Both the position numbers and the translations under genes were made by a program. Below, in pieces: positions 1-8,698 of a stretch of 35,202 bases of DNA. The stretch comes from a bacterium (GTDB lineage Bacteria; Vulcanimicrobiota; Xenobia; Xenobiales; JADMJV01), in NCBI GenBank assembly GCA_030149525.1, contig JASBRJ010000354.1, forward strand, positions 1 to 35,202, written 5' to 3'. Within the stretch, counting starts at the first letter, position 1. Each line of letters begins with the position of its first letter. The notes beneath the pieces were generated by a model, which was not told where the DNA came from, did not search any database, and saw nothing but the letters and a program-made list of their open reading frames with translations.

Positions 1-1957
1 AACCGTAGGAGGCCCACTTACCCATAACAGGATCGGCCGAGTACCCACTGGCCACCACCCCTTTGGCTTCCGGGTCGTATTCCAACAGACGCTCGAGCAT
101 CTCGCGCCCCCCCATACCCTGGGGAACCGTCAGATCGATAAGCACCACGGAGAAAGGCTTCCCCTCTTCCATAGCTTCCTTGTAAAGACGAAGCGCCGCT
201 TCGCCGTCCTGAGCGGAAACCGCTTCTAAGCCCAACCTGGTCAACATCCGGCAGGTCACCTTTGCCACCTGAGCCTCATCATCCATCACCAGAGCTCGAT
301 GAGAGAGGACTTTCCGGGGTTGAGCGGACTCCTGCTCCGGCGGCAATTCCGCTATAGGAAGCGTCACCACGAATTCGGCGCCGCCAAGTTTCGAGTGACC
401 GGCGGAGAGGGTTCCGCCATGACGGGAGATGACAGAGTAAGAGGTGGCAAGACCAAGGCCGCTCCCCGTCTTCTTGGTGCTGAAGTAAGGGTCGAAAATC
501 TGGTCGATAATCGCGTCGGGTATTCCGGGCCCGTTGTCGCCAAAGGTGAGTTCCAGCACCTCACCTCTTCGCCTGAGAGAGACTTCCAAAATGCCTCCCT
601 CGGGCATGGCTTGGGCGGCGTTGATGACTAGGTTCTGAAAAACCTGCCCCATCTGAGTGGAGTCCACGTTGGCCATCAGAGAAGAGTCAAGAGCCAGGCG
701 GGCTTTCACCCTGCTCCCCTTGAGATACATCTCTACGGTGTCGGCAACAAGAGGTGCTAGAGCCACAACTTCTTGCCTTGGCTCGCCCCCTTTGGAGAAG
801 GTCAACAGTTGATTGGACAACTCTCGGGCCCGCTGCAGAGCGATGTCTGCTTCCAGGAGCGGCTCACGTGTAGGGTGCCCTTGATCGACCTCCAACTCCA
901 TCAGGGAAAGGTTGCCCTGAATCATGGTTAAAACATTGTTGAAGTCGTGGGCGATACCGCCTGCTAAGACTCCGAGAGACTCCAGGCGCACTTGGTTGAG
1001 CCTCTTTTCCTCCCGTTTGCGAATCTCAGAGAGGTCTTGAATCACGATGACACTCCCGGACCGCTCTCCCACCTCGGTGACGATCGGTGAGCAAGCCAGC
1101 CGAACCGGAAGGCTCTTGTGGGAAAACTTGAGATAAGTGTCTGCCGGACTATTCCACTCGTGAGCGAGACTGAGGGAAACAGCGTTCCCGGACTCTCCTT
1201 CCAGGATGAGGAGATCTCGAATGTGGCGACCCAGGATCTCTTCCGAGCGTCGCCCGAGGAGAATCTGGGCCTCCTGATTGACCAACTCTACCCGACCTTC
1301 CGAGTTCAAGGCCACGACGGCGTCGGAAATGCAACCGAAAGTGGTGGCGAGTCGAGCCTTCGCCTGCCTGGTATACTCAATCTCTTCCTTCAATCTGACA
1401 TTGAGATCCCAGGCCGCTCGCAGTGAATTCTCAAGGCGAATAGAGCCGAAACTCGACAGGAAAGGACAGGTTGCCATGAGGATTCCCAGCACCAGAACTC
1501 CTGGAGTGTTCGTGCCGCCGCAAAAGAACAGATAGCTCAGTCCGAAACTCGCCCCGACCGAAATGGGGAAGAGAAAGGCCGTAGGGGGACGACTGGGATA
1601 ATGAGCGCACGCCCCGGCAATAACGAACCCCGCCGACACGTAAACGGGAAATTGCAAAATGGGATCGACAATGGAACCGATATAGGCCATAAAAACGGAA
1701 AAGACGTGAAAGTTCACGTAGATCCAGGTGAGTTGGGTCTCCCCCTCCGCCCTCACTCGCATGCGATAGCTCCAGTAGAGCAAAAGGACGATCAACACCC
1801 GAAGCCAAGCGAGTCGAACCAGAGGTAGCGGCCGGTAGAGAAGATCGATCAGAACCTCAAAAGGCAGAGTCAGCAAAACGCCACCGGTCCAGGCTAGGAA
1901 AGCTTGCCGGTGAGTTGTTCTCAGGTATTCATGCTTATATTCACGGTACGAGTCCAA
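1..1957 (-). CDS. Hybrid sensor histidine kinase (membrane-PAS-HisKA-HATPase-REC), 3'-truncated by window edge
   Basis: The protein senses a signal, autophosphorylates on His and passes phosphate to its own receiver domain. Residues 1-190 hold five or six hydrophobic segments. A PAS-like domain follows at about 200-320. The H-box is AGGIAHDFNNV with His near residue 337. The ATP-binding lobe has an N-box (QNLVINAAQAMP), a G1 box (DNGPGIP) and a G2 box (GSGLGLAT). The receiver domain begins near residue 550, with acidic MDDE and the phosphoacceptor Asp near 608 in LIDLTVP. The window ends inside the receiver, after about 652 codons. The start is a TTG, the first possible start after an in-frame TGA, with GAGG about 10 nt upstream. 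The H-box type (AHDFNN) is typical of NtrB-like and hybrid kinases. No partner regulator is visible nearby. Confidence 0.9.
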   Translation of the reverse strand, partial: MDSYREYKHEYLRTTHRQAFLAWTGGVLLTLPFEVLIDLLYRPLPLVRLAWLRVLIVLLLYWSYRMRVRAEGETQLTWIYVNFHVFSVFMAYIGSIVDPILQFPVYVSAGFVIAGACAHYPSRPPTAFLFPISVGASFGLSYLFFCGGTNTPGVLVLGILMATCPFLSSFGSIRLENSLRAAWDLNVRLKEEIEYTRQAKARLATTFGCISDAVVALNSEGRVELVNQEAQILLGRRSEEILGRHIRDLLILEGESGNAVSLSLAHEWNSPADTYLKFSHKSLPVRLACSPIVTEVGERSGSVIVIQDLSEIRKREEKRLNQVRLESLGVLAGGIAHDFNNVLTMIQGNLSLMELEVDQGHPTREPLLEADIALQRARELSNQLLTFSKGGEPRQEVVALAPLVADTVEMYLKGSRVKARLALDSSLMANVDSTQMGQVFQNLVINAAQAMPEGGILEVSLRRRGEVLELTFGDNGPGIPDAIIDQIFDPYFSTKKTGSGLGLATSYSVISRHGGTLSAGHSKLGGAEFVVTLPIAELPPEQESAQPRKVLSHRALVMDDEAQVAKVTCRMLTRLGLEAVSAQDGEAALRLYKEAMEEGKPFSVVLIDLTVPQGMGGREMLERLLEYDPEAKGVVASGYSADPVMGKWASYG

Positions 1958-1974
1958 ACCACACCTACCTCACC

Positions 1975-1989
1975 CTAGACCGGGTCTAG
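1975..1989. promoter_or_regulatory. Perfect 6-bp inverted repeat in a divergent promoter region
   Basis: CTAGAC-CGG-GTCTAG is a perfect dyad with a 3-nt spacer. It lies between the divergent hybrid kinase (start 1957) and the CAP protein (start 2045), about 20 bp upstream of the -35 box at 2010. It has no T-tract, so it is more likely an operator or activator site than a terminator. The protein that binds it is unknown. Confidence 0.35.
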
Positions 1990-2009
1990 AGCCCGTATTC
2001 TCCCAAGGA

Positions 2010-2038
2010 TTGTCATGTCATTCGATTCGATCTAAATT
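2010..2038 (+). promoter_or_regulatory. Sigma70-type promoter for the CAP protein, probably leaderless
   Basis: TTGTCA (2010-2015), a 17-nt spacer and TAAATT (2033-2038) form a near-consensus promoter. Transcription starts about 7 nt after the -10 box, which here is the A of the ATG at 2045. The AGGAGA between the -10 and the ATG is too close to act as a normal ribosome binding site. Confidence 0.65.
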
Positions 2039-2044
2039 AGGAGA

Positions 2045-2803
2045 ATGTTCCTACGTCTCGTCATAGCTCTGACTCTGGCACTCTTCTCGCCGCTGTTGGC
2101 GCAAACCGTGAAAGTCCAGGGACAAGACGTCGAATACAAACTCCTTAACGGTAGACAGATGGTGCCGCGTAAGGCGCTTGCCAAAATCTTTCCCGGTTTC
2201 CCTCAAGAGGGCTCCGAGACAGTCGATCTCGCCGTTCTCATCGATGATCCGAACGCCCGCGTAATGAGGCGGAACGGTCTTATCGTTTCGGTACGCTACT
2301 ACAGTTCCGACATGGCCCGAATGTACTCCCTGTCGGGCGAAAAAGCCCAGCCTCGCGGCGACGCTCCCAACAGCACGACTCCTGTGTCCAGTGGGGGATA
2401 TAGGGTCATTATGGACGAGATTGTCCGCCTCTCCAACCTCGAACGGGAGGCCCACGGAGTGCCGCCTCTGACCGCCGACCCCTTGCTGGAAAAGGCCGCC
2501 ACAGGGCACTCCGAGGAGATGGCGGCTCTCGGCTACTTTTCCCATACTTCACCTACCGCCGGTCGAGAAACCCCCTCCGACAGAATCCGCCTGGCAGGAG
2601 TCGATTTCCGAGCCAGCGGTGAGAATATTGCAAGTTTCACAGGCCATGCAGAATCTACGCTGGCGGAGAAAGCCGTGCGGGGCTGGATGAACAGTCCGCC
2701 CCATCGCAAGAACCTGCTCAGCCCAATGTTTACCCATGTCGGAATCGGTGTGGGAAGAAACGGCGAGAAATACACCCTCACACAAAATTTTGCAAGCTAC
2801 TGA
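2045..2803 (+). CDS. Secreted CAP/SCP (YkwD-like) domain protein
   Basis: A 252-residue exported protein. Residues 1-19 form a signal peptide ending in LLAQ. Residues 20-90 look like a small beta domain of the copper-amine-oxidase-N or stalk type (RQMVPRKALAKIFPG). The C-terminal 130 residues form a bacterial CAP domain, with LEREAHGVPPL, ATGHSEEMA, YFSH, GENIA and the hallmark WMNSPPHRKNLL. Family members are cysteine-rich secretory protein relatives, and their biochemical role in bacteria is largely unknown. The ATG is preceded by an in-frame TAA, and the promoter geometry suggests a leaderless transcript. The 3' end overlaps the next gene. Confidence 0.9.
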   Translation: MFLRLVIALTLALFSPLLAQTVKVQGQDVEYKLLNGRQMVPRKALAKIFPGFPQEGSETVDLAVLIDDPNARVMRRNGLIVSVRYYSSDMARMYSLSGEKAQPRGDAPNSTTPVSSGGYRVIMDEIVRLSNLEREAHGVPPLTADPLLEKAATGHSEEMAALGYFSHTSPTAGRETPSDRIRLAGVDFRASGENIASFTGHAESTLAEKAVRGWMNSPPHRKNLLSPMFTHVGIGVGRNGEKYTLTQNFASY

Positions 2804-3623
2804 ACTTCTCAAGAAATCGTGGGCCAGATTCGGCAAGAACCGGGGCGCCAGAACGGCTGCCGGGCTTGCTTTTTTCGCTGTTCTCTCCCTCTCTCCCATC
2901 CTGCTCCTGGCCGTCTCCGTAGCCGGCATGGTCTTTAGCGGAGCGGAGGCCCAAGCGAACCTGCTCTCCTCCTTAGAAACCTCCCTGGGCCCCCAAGCTC
3001 TCAAGGCGGTTGAGCCTCTGCTAAAAAATGCGGCCGACTCCGGGAAAGGGTTTCTGGGAACGGTGATAAGCTCCGTCCTTCTCCTCCTGGGCGCCTCAGG
3101 AATGTTCGCCCAACTCCAGCAAGCCCTCGACGATCTTTGGGGAGTTCCCGAAGTGGAAGGGGGCGGGTTGAAAGCCACCATTATGAGCAAGCTCTCCTCC
3201 ATGCTCATAGCTTTCCTCTCGGCCGTCGTTTTTCTGGGCTCCTTGCTGGTTAGTTTGGCAACCGGATATCTGGGAGAGAGGCTCGCCCTTCCCTCCGCCG
3301 TCCTCGGCTTGCTCGATCTGGTTGTCTCCTTTGCTGTGCTGGTCATGATCGTGACTCTTATTTACAGTCAAATTCCCCGTATCGACATCGAGTGGAGACA
3401 AGTTCTTGTTCCGGCCACCTTCACGGCGGCACTCTTCGTGATAAGCAAGATCGTTTTGGGATTCTACTTTAGCTACACCGGTGCCGGATCGGCCTACGGC
3501 GCGGCGGGATCTCTCGTGGTTCTCCTGCTCTGGTTCTTCTACGTCGCCCAGATCCTACTTCTGGGAGCAGAAGTGTCCTATGTGTACACTCAACAGCCGG
3601 ACAGCGAACCGACGGCTAAATAG
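2736..3623 (+). CDS. YihY/virulence factor BrkB family membrane protein
   Basis: A 295-residue polytopic inner-membrane protein. The BrkB/YihY signature begins at about residue 35 with AAGLAFFAVLSLSPILLL. Five or six hydrophobic helices follow, including the characteristic region around ALDDLWGV and the C-terminal SLVVLLLWFFYVAQILLLGAE. The family was once called RNase BN in error; its role is unknown, possibly transport. The upstream ATG at 2736 lies 68 nt inside the CAP gene without a clear ribosome binding site. A TTG at 2790 (LQATELL) would overlap by only 14 nt and still keep the whole conserved domain, so the true start is uncertain. The 3' end overlaps the convergent TPR gene by 34 nt. 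Confidence 0.9.
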   Translation: MSESVWEETARNTPSHKILQATELLKKSWARFGKNRGARTAAGLAFFAVLSLSPILLLAVSVAGMVFSGAEAQANLLSSLETSLGPQALKAVEPLLKNAADSGKGFLGTVISSVLLLLGASGMFAQLQQALDDLWGVPEVEGGGLKATIMSKLSSMLIAFLSAVVFLGSLLVSLATGYLGERLALPSAVLGLLDLVVSFAVLVMIVTLIYSQIPRIDIEWRQVLVPATFTAALFVISKIVLGFYFSYTGAGSAYGAAGSLVVLLLWFFYVAQILLLGAEVSYVYTQQPDSEPTAK

Positions 3624-6600
3624 AGAACCGTATCCGGACCCGACGGATACTCCAAAATCATTTGAGCGTCTTCCAGTTGAGCCGCGATCCGACCGGCTAA
3701 CTCAAACCCTCTTTGACGGCTACACCGAAGAATCGAGGGAACACCCAGAACCTCGTTAAGACTCACCGTAGCGAGACTTTGATACCATCCGGCGCGAAAC
3801 TCGTCACCGACCTGAGAGCCGAGCACATGACATTCGGCCGAGGCACGGTCCTGCTCCCGGTATCCCCAGATCAGACGACCCTTGTCTTTGTCCCAGCGGG
3901 GTTCGGAATCCAGCGGTCGGTAGTCATCCAGTTTACGCTGGAAATTTCGGCGACGTCGAAACCAGTTCACAGCCTCGGTTCTTTCCCCCTGGAGTCGGCG
4001 GACGAGATATCCCACGGATTGAGAGAGGCAGTTAACCACCTGCTCCTGAAACGGCTTGCCGAAACCACGACTGATCCAATCGGCCAGGACTCTCCTATTC
4101 ACAGGGTCGGCCACCGCCGAACCCTCCAGCCAACGTTCCACCTGGGCCAGATCCTGCTCTCGGCCCGGAAAAAGGACGGCCCAGTCATCATAGGGAGCCG
4201 GATCGGCCAGGACCAGGGTTGAAGCCACGATCAAATCCGTGACCCGATCGAACTCAACTGAACTCAAGCCCTGCTCTTTCCAAAGCTCACCATAGGTGGC
4301 GGCGACCGCTTCCCACAGTCTCTCCACGGCGCTCCGGCGACCCTGGGCATCGGTCTTGGCGAAATCGATGGAACGAGAGGAGACCAACTCGAAATTGACC
4401 TGAATCTGGTCCAACAGGCTTGGGTAATCAAGGTTGAGCGAACCATCCACCGGTAGCTTGAGTCGCTGGAGAAGGGGTAGGTCGACCAGAGTCTCCAAAT
4501 TGACCAGGCTCCAAGCGGTCTTCCAATCCGCCGGCCAGTTGTCGTCGGGGCTACCGATCTCCAACGACTCCAGTCGCCTCAAGCCGGAAAGAGGTCGTAA
4601 TGAGAGCGGTGCGCTTTGGTGGATCTTTAATCTCTTAAGATTGGAGCAGTACTGAAGGCCTTCTAGGGAACGGACGATGGGGGTGGCATCCTCGTCGAGG
4701 GAGTCGGCTCTCTTCAGGGTGAGTTCTGAAATTTCCAACTCGTCGATAAGACGCAGATCGTCGGGATAAAAAGTGAGGACTTCCTCCTCCAATTCTAGCG
4801 AACCGGCCTTCCCCCGCCCGTTCTTCCTCAGCGCTTCTGCCACCGAGGTCTCCAAGCAACGGTCCGGAAAGCGAATCGGGGTCATAGGCGAATCGTCTGT
4901 CTTCGCCCTGGCTCGGCGCCGGCCCAAATAGACCTCGCCCAGCGCCGCGACCTCCTCGTCACCACTTCCTTCAAGAAAGAATCTCTCCACCACCGGAGAT
5001 TGTAGGAGGGTAAGTGCCTCCAAACACACTTCTCTCTGGTCGGCGAACGGGCAAGCGTCGAAGAGCCGAATCAAGATGGGAATCGCCTTCTCCTTGAGGA
5101 CCAGAGGAAGCTCCACCACGGCGTGTGTCTCCATATAATGAAGATTCTTAACCCGAAGGACTCGCTCTAACTGCTCCAGAGTCGACCAGTGGGGTAACAG
5201 CTTCCAACCGCTCCACAGGTCGTTCACATCCTCGAGCCACAGGTGAGCGGCCCGTGCGGTCCAATCGGTCATCTCCGGAAAACAGTAGGGTATCCCAAAA
5301 TCGACTCGGGCATCCTCCCCGGAGAGCATTTCGGCCGCCGCTTTCCTAAGCCGTTCGTAATTCGCTTCATCAAGACATGCGAGGCATCTCCGCAGAGACA
5401 TCCAATAGCGATCATGGCCCAGATAGGCCACCGTCTCCAGCACAAACTCGGGACTCTCCCAGTGGAGCCAGCACCAAATGAGATCATCAAGACGCTCCTC
5501 GTCGGAGTGGAGAGCCGCGGCAAGACTCGCCTGTTCTTCGGTTTTCATCGAGGAGGGACGAGGACCACCGAGCTGGTCCAACCGAACATGGGGCGATTGG
5601 GCCATGATCGTTGTGCGGACACGCTTCCAACAACGCTCCGGCGAATCCATCTTGACCGGATGTTCAAGATCACGTCTCAAGGCGAGCTGAGTCCAATCGA
5701 CCCTGTCCCAGTTCACCGTGGCGCGAAGCTCCGACTCAGCCAGCTGGTGGGGAGACAACCCCTGCGGCCAACGGGGTTGACGATACCTGTCCCTCAGAAA
5801 CGATTCAAATCGAAAAGAGCCAGGCGTCCAGAGCCCTAGAGCCGTGAGGCACACTCCTCCGCCCAGTTCGGTCCAAATTCGAAGCAAAAAACCCTCTTGG
5901 GTGCGTTTCACCACATCGATTTCACCGCGCAGAAGGCGGTCGAGTTCCTCCTCTGACAGCTCCTGAGGCACACGCTCTGCTCGACTCAGAGGTAGTTGAA
6001 ACATATCCCAGAGAATGAGATGAACAAGCTCGCTGCCGTTCATTTCGTCGTACAGTTCCGGCCGATTCAGCTCAAGGATCAGCTCCCGCCGGCTTCGCTC
6101 AGCGCCTGGTGCGCCCCGTTTCATAGCGGTCTTATAGGCCTCCAGAGCAAGCTCCGGTTGCCCTCCACGACGATAGGCGTGACCTTGATAACAGTAGACG
6201 ATCCCCCGTCGAGCGTCGTCTTTGGGAAGCAGTGACTTCAGTCTTTCTCCCACCGAAAGGGCATGGCGACCGGATTCTTGCTGCAAAAGTTTCATCAGCA
6301 CTCTTTCCAGGCGTCGGCGAACGGTGGATTGCCCTTGGGAAAGAGTGAGAGCCCGCTCCAGTAAGGTGGCAGCAGCCTCCAGAGAGCCCATCTCCTCCAG
6401 CGCCTGACAGACGACTAAAACCGAGGACACCGATTGAGTGTGGAGATCGGCGTCCTCGACCTGGGCGGCCTTAGCGAAGCATACCATCGCCTGATCCGGA
6501 AAGTTCAGACGAAGAAAGCTCAGGCCGCGTTCACTCCACTGCAGAGGAGTGGCAGACTCAAGGTAGGGCGCCTGCGCCACAGGATCCAGGGCGCAAGCTT

Positions 6601-6682
6601 TATCAAACTGCTCGGTGGCGGCTTGATAGTCTCCCTGTTCCAGAAGTCTTATCCCGTTCTGCCATATTTTCTGCGGATTCAT
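3590..6682 (-). CDS. Large cytoplasmic TPR / leucine-rich repeat protein
   Basis: About 1030 residues with no signal peptide or membrane segment. Residues 1-200 contain several tetratricopeptide repeats (for example GIRLLEQGDYQAATEQFDKA and GHAYRRGGQPELALEAY). The middle is Trp-rich and alpha-helical with no domain I recognise. Around residues 640-760 there is a short leucine-rich stretch (LEGLQYCSNLKRLKIH, LSGLRRLESLEI) like LRR or internalin-type repeats. Such repeats usually mediate protein-protein contacts; a specific function cannot be assigned. I chose the ATG at 6682; an in-frame GTG at 6691 is also possible, and neither has a strong ribosome binding site. It is a lone gene whose tail overlaps the BrkB gene on the other strand. 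Confidence 0.8.
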   Translation of the reverse strand: MNPQKIWQNGIRLLEQGDYQAATEQFDKACALDPVAQAPYLESATPLQWSERGLSFLRLNFPDQAMVCFAKAAQVEDADLHTQSVSSVLVVCQALEEMGSLEAAATLLERALTLSQGQSTVRRRLERVLMKLLQQESGRHALSVGERLKSLLPKDDARRGIVYCYQGHAYRRGGQPELALEAYKTAMKRGAPGAERSRRELILELNRPELYDEMNGSELVHLILWDMFQLPLSRAERVPQELSEEELDRLLRGEIDVVKRTQEGFLLRIWTELGGGVCLTALGLWTPGSFRFESFLRDRYRQPRWPQGLSPHQLAESELRATVNWDRVDWTQLALRRDLEHPVKMDSPERCWKRVRTTIMAQSPHVRLDQLGGPRPSSMKTEEQASLAAALHSDEERLDDLIWCWLHWESPEFVLETVAYLGHDRYWMSLRRCLACLDEANYERLRKAAAEMLSGEDARVDFGIPYCFPEMTDWTARAAHLWLEDVNDLWSGWKLLPHWSTLEQLERVLRVKNLHYMETHAVVELPLVLKEKAIPILIRLFDACPFADQREVCLEALTLLQSPVVERFFLEGSGDEEVAALGEVYLGRRRARAKTDDSPMTPIRFPDRCLETSVAEALRKNGRGKAGSLELEEEVLTFYPDDLRLIDELEISELTLKRADSLDEDATPIVRSLEGLQYCSNLKRLKIHQSAPLSLRPLSGLRRLESLEIGSPDDNWPADWKTAWSLVNLETLVDLPLLQRLKLPVDGSLNLDYPSLLDQIQVNFELVSSRSIDFAKTDAQGRRSAVERLWEAVAATYGELWKEQGLSSVEFDRVTDLIVASTLVLADPAPYDDWAVLFPGREQDLAQVERWLEGSAVADPVNRRVLADWISRGFGKPFQEQVVNCLSQSVGYLVRRLQGERTEAVNWFRRRRNFQRKLDDYRPLDSEPRWDKDKGRLIWGYREQDRASAECHVLGSQVGDEFRAGWYQSLATVSLNEVLGVPSILRCSRQRGFELAGRIAAQLEDAQMILEYPSGPDTVLYLAVGSLSGC

Positions 6683-6852
6683 AGCTCTCACGGATGTTTC
6701 GCTCTTGCCCTTCGGACCCTCTCTATAGCCCTGTCAGGTTTAACATATTGGCAACAAACCTTTACACTCTCTACACATTTGCCATCTATTGTTCATATAG
6801 AGAGACCGAGGTCTTGATATTGTAGAAGCATGCTCATTCAGGAGGGCCGTCA

Positions 6853-7164
6853 ATGAACGAACTGGCAGACTCACTTTTCAACCGCAGAAGCGATCCGCGT
6901 ATTCCTTGTTTCCAAAAAGCGCACTATGTCGATCTTCGGGGTCAGAAGCGCCGTACGGAAATCCTCAATACCTCCCAGGGCGGTGCCAAGATCACCGTGG
7001 ACAAAGGTGTGAGGATCGGTGACAGGTTCCGGTTGCTGGATCAAGAGCAAAACGACAGTGCCAACGGAACTGCCGTGGAAGTGCGCTGGATAGAGCCTCT
7101 GCCCGGTGGAGTTCGTCTGATCGTGGGCGTTAAGAAACTCGAATCTCTGGCCGCGCCGCTCTAA
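6853..7164 (+). CDS. Single-domain PilZ protein (c-di-GMP receptor)
   Basis: A 103-residue protein that is essentially one PilZ domain. It has both ligand-binding motifs: RxxxR as RSDPR near residue 12, and (D/N)xSxxG as NTSQGG near residue 40. A beta-barrel-like remainder follows. Known PilZ proteins bind cyclic di-GMP and relay it to motility, pili or exopolysaccharide machinery. A good ribosome binding site (AGGAGGG, ending about 7 nt before the ATG) fixes the start. It stands alone, convergent with the DUF5005-like gene 16 nt downstream. A second PilZ protein lies next to pilC at 21.1 kb. Confidence 0.88.
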   Translation: MNELADSLFNRRSDPRIPCFQKAHYVDLRGQKRRTEILNTSQGGAKITVDKGVRIGDRFRLLDQEQNDSANGTAVEVRWIEPLPGGVRLIVGVKKLESLAAPL

Positions 7165-7180
7165 ACTGCAACACAGCAGC

Positions 7181-8230
7181 TTAGAACCAATCACCGCTTC
7201 CCGGATCCCACCAGAAAAAGCGTGGCCGGTAGATGTCGGCCTCCTCCACCACTCTGGTGAGACTGGTGGTATTGACGTTGTACGAAATGAGGATGCGGCG
7301 ATCGGAGCAGAGATGAGGGTGGGCCTTGGCGTTATATACGATCACCTCACCGCTTGCTTCAGGAGCCTGATAGATATCTTTCAGTTCGCTCCAGGGCCCG
7401 GTGAGAGAGGGGGCTCTCCTGGCCACAATCCGACCGCTTGTCGCCAAGCTCCCGATGTAGACATAGCTGCCCTGGGCCGTTTTGTGGAGAGAAGCCTCCA
7501 TGGAAGAATCAGAAAAGAGAGACCTGCCGGCCCAGGGATCGCGCACCCAACGCTCTCCGTCGAAAAACCTCCACAAACCGGCTTTCCCGAGACCTCCACG
7601 AGGAACCCTCGCAAGCCTTGCATGTCGCTTTACCCCCTGGTCGTGGGCGCCCAAGATGTAATCCCAGGCTCCTTCTCGAAAGACCGCAACTCCGAAGGTG
7701 AGTTGCTCCTTTCCCCGCCTCTCAAAGAAGGGTAACTTCTGATACTCAAGTGCCTCCAATCTTGGAGGCGAAGACTTCAATTCGGCCCGGACATGCCACA
7801 ACCCCACCTGCTTGAAGCCAAATCCAAAGACTCCCGATTCCTCTTTGTCAAACTGACCCAGCAGGGCGCTGAACTCACCATCATAGACTCCGTCCCACAT
7901 CCAGAACCAGCCTTTTCCGTCCGGAGGGACGAACGAGGGGGCCTCTAGGAAGGTGAGACTGTCCCCTTTCTGCACGACATGAGAGTTATTCAGAAAGGCG
8001 AAGTTTTTTCTCTTTCCTGCCTCGACGGCACCGAAAAACGTGTCGGAAAAACTCCACAGAATACGATTCCCTGGCAGGGGATAAGAATAGGTTCCGTCGG
8101 CCCCCGTCCACCCCTGAGTCCGCTGGAACTGAGACTCGAATTCGGGCGCCGGTATTACCCGCTGAGCCTGGGCGGCCCCGCTCAGCAACAAGAAAAGAAA
8201 GCAGAGTGAGGTGAGGCGAACCCGGCGCAT
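7181..8230 (-). CDS. Secreted DUF5005/DUF4185-like beta-propeller protein
   Basis: A 349-residue exported protein with a clear signal peptide (residues 1-22, ending AAQAQ). The mature part has the pattern of DUF5005/DUF4185-type five-bladed propellers related to glycoside hydrolase fold families: GWTGADGTYSYPLPGN, WSFSDTFFG, NSHVVQ and a late YNAKAHPHL. Members are often annotated as putative carbohydrate-active proteins, but the substrate is unknown. It starts 5 nt after the fur-family stop codon, so the two are probably one transcript. The role of a secreted propeller behind a metalloregulator is not evident. Confidence 0.7.
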   Translation of the reverse strand: MRRVRLTSLCFLFLLLSGAAQAQRVIPAPEFESQFQRTQGWTGADGTYSYPLPGNRILWSFSDTFFGAVEAGKRKNFAFLNNSHVVQKGDSLTFLEAPSFVPPDGKGWFWMWDGVYDGEFSALLGQFDKEESGVFGFGFKQVGLWHVRAELKSSPPRLEALEYQKLPFFERRGKEQLTFGVAVFREGAWDYILGAHDQGVKRHARLARVPRGGLGKAGLWRFFDGERWVRDPWAGRSLFSDSSMEASLHKTAQGSYVYIGSLATSGRIVARRAPSLTGPWSELKDIYQAPEASGEVIVYNAKAHPHLCSDRRILISYNVNTTSLTRVVEEADIYRPRFFWWDPGSGDWF

Positions 8231-8235
8231 TACCG

Positions 8236-8604
8236 CTACTCTTTACAGTCCGGACAGGTACCAAAAAGAGTGATGCTGTGAGAGGAGACTTGGAAGCCCG
8301 GCGGGGTCATATGATCGAGGTTGCCCGGGCAACCGGGGATATCGTAGACCTTCTCGCAATCGTCACACTGAAAGTGATGATGGTGAGCGAGACCGGAAAC
8401 TTCGTATAGAGCGGCCGCCCCGGGGATCTCGACGACTTTCAAGTGGCCGGTCTCCACCAGGCTCTTCAGGTTGCGATAAATGGTAGCGATTCCGATTCCG
8501 GGAAACAGCTTATCCGCCTCCGCTCTCACCTCATCAGGCGAAAGTGGGCGCTCGGCCTCCTCGAAGACCTGTTGAATGGCATCTCTTTGCTTCGTTTTTC
8601 TCAC
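8236..8604 (-). CDS. Fur-family metal- or peroxide-responsive transcriptional regulator
   Basis: About 122 residues, short for the family but complete in its core. The winged-helix recognition segment is GIATIYRNLKSL (residues 38-49). A metal-binding histidine run HHHHFQC (74-80) follows, with two structural-zinc CxxC pairs, CDDC (80-83) and CPDC (117-120). The Fur dimerisation pattern GFQVSSHSITLFG is present. Fur, Zur and PerR subtypes cannot be told apart with certainty. I chose the GTG at 8604 because conserved sequence begins there; longer in-frame extensions to 8802 run into the divergent DUF3299 gene. It is divergent from the DUF3299 gene, which makes that gene a likely target. Confidence 0.9.
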   Translation of the reverse strand: MRKTKQRDAIQQVFEEAERPLSPDEVRAEADKLFPGIGIATIYRNLKSLVETGHLKVVEIPGAAALYEVSGLAHHHHFQCDDCEKVYDIPGCPGNLDHMTPPGFQVSSHSITLFGTCPDCKE

Positions 8605-8646
8605 CAGAAACAAATTTAGAGAGCCACTCCTGAACCCCTCCCCCAG

Positions 8647-8667
8647 GTTGTCCCATAACGAAACAAC
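8647..8667. promoter_or_regulatory. Candidate operator between the Fur-family gene and DUF3299 gene
   Basis: GTTGT-N11-ACAAC is a 21-bp dyad in the 94-bp divergent region. Its size fits a Fur-family operator, but the inner bases are not symmetric and it does not match a known Fur or Zur box. Treat it as a candidate only. Confidence 0.2.
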
Positions 8668-8698
8668 AAGCCTCAATGATCGGTTGGAAGGAATGGTC

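Noticed and set aside
2549-3346. 265-codon minus-strand frame opposite the CAP and BrkB genes
   Set aside because: Low-complexity Arg/Ser/Pro-rich shadow of two well-supported genes.
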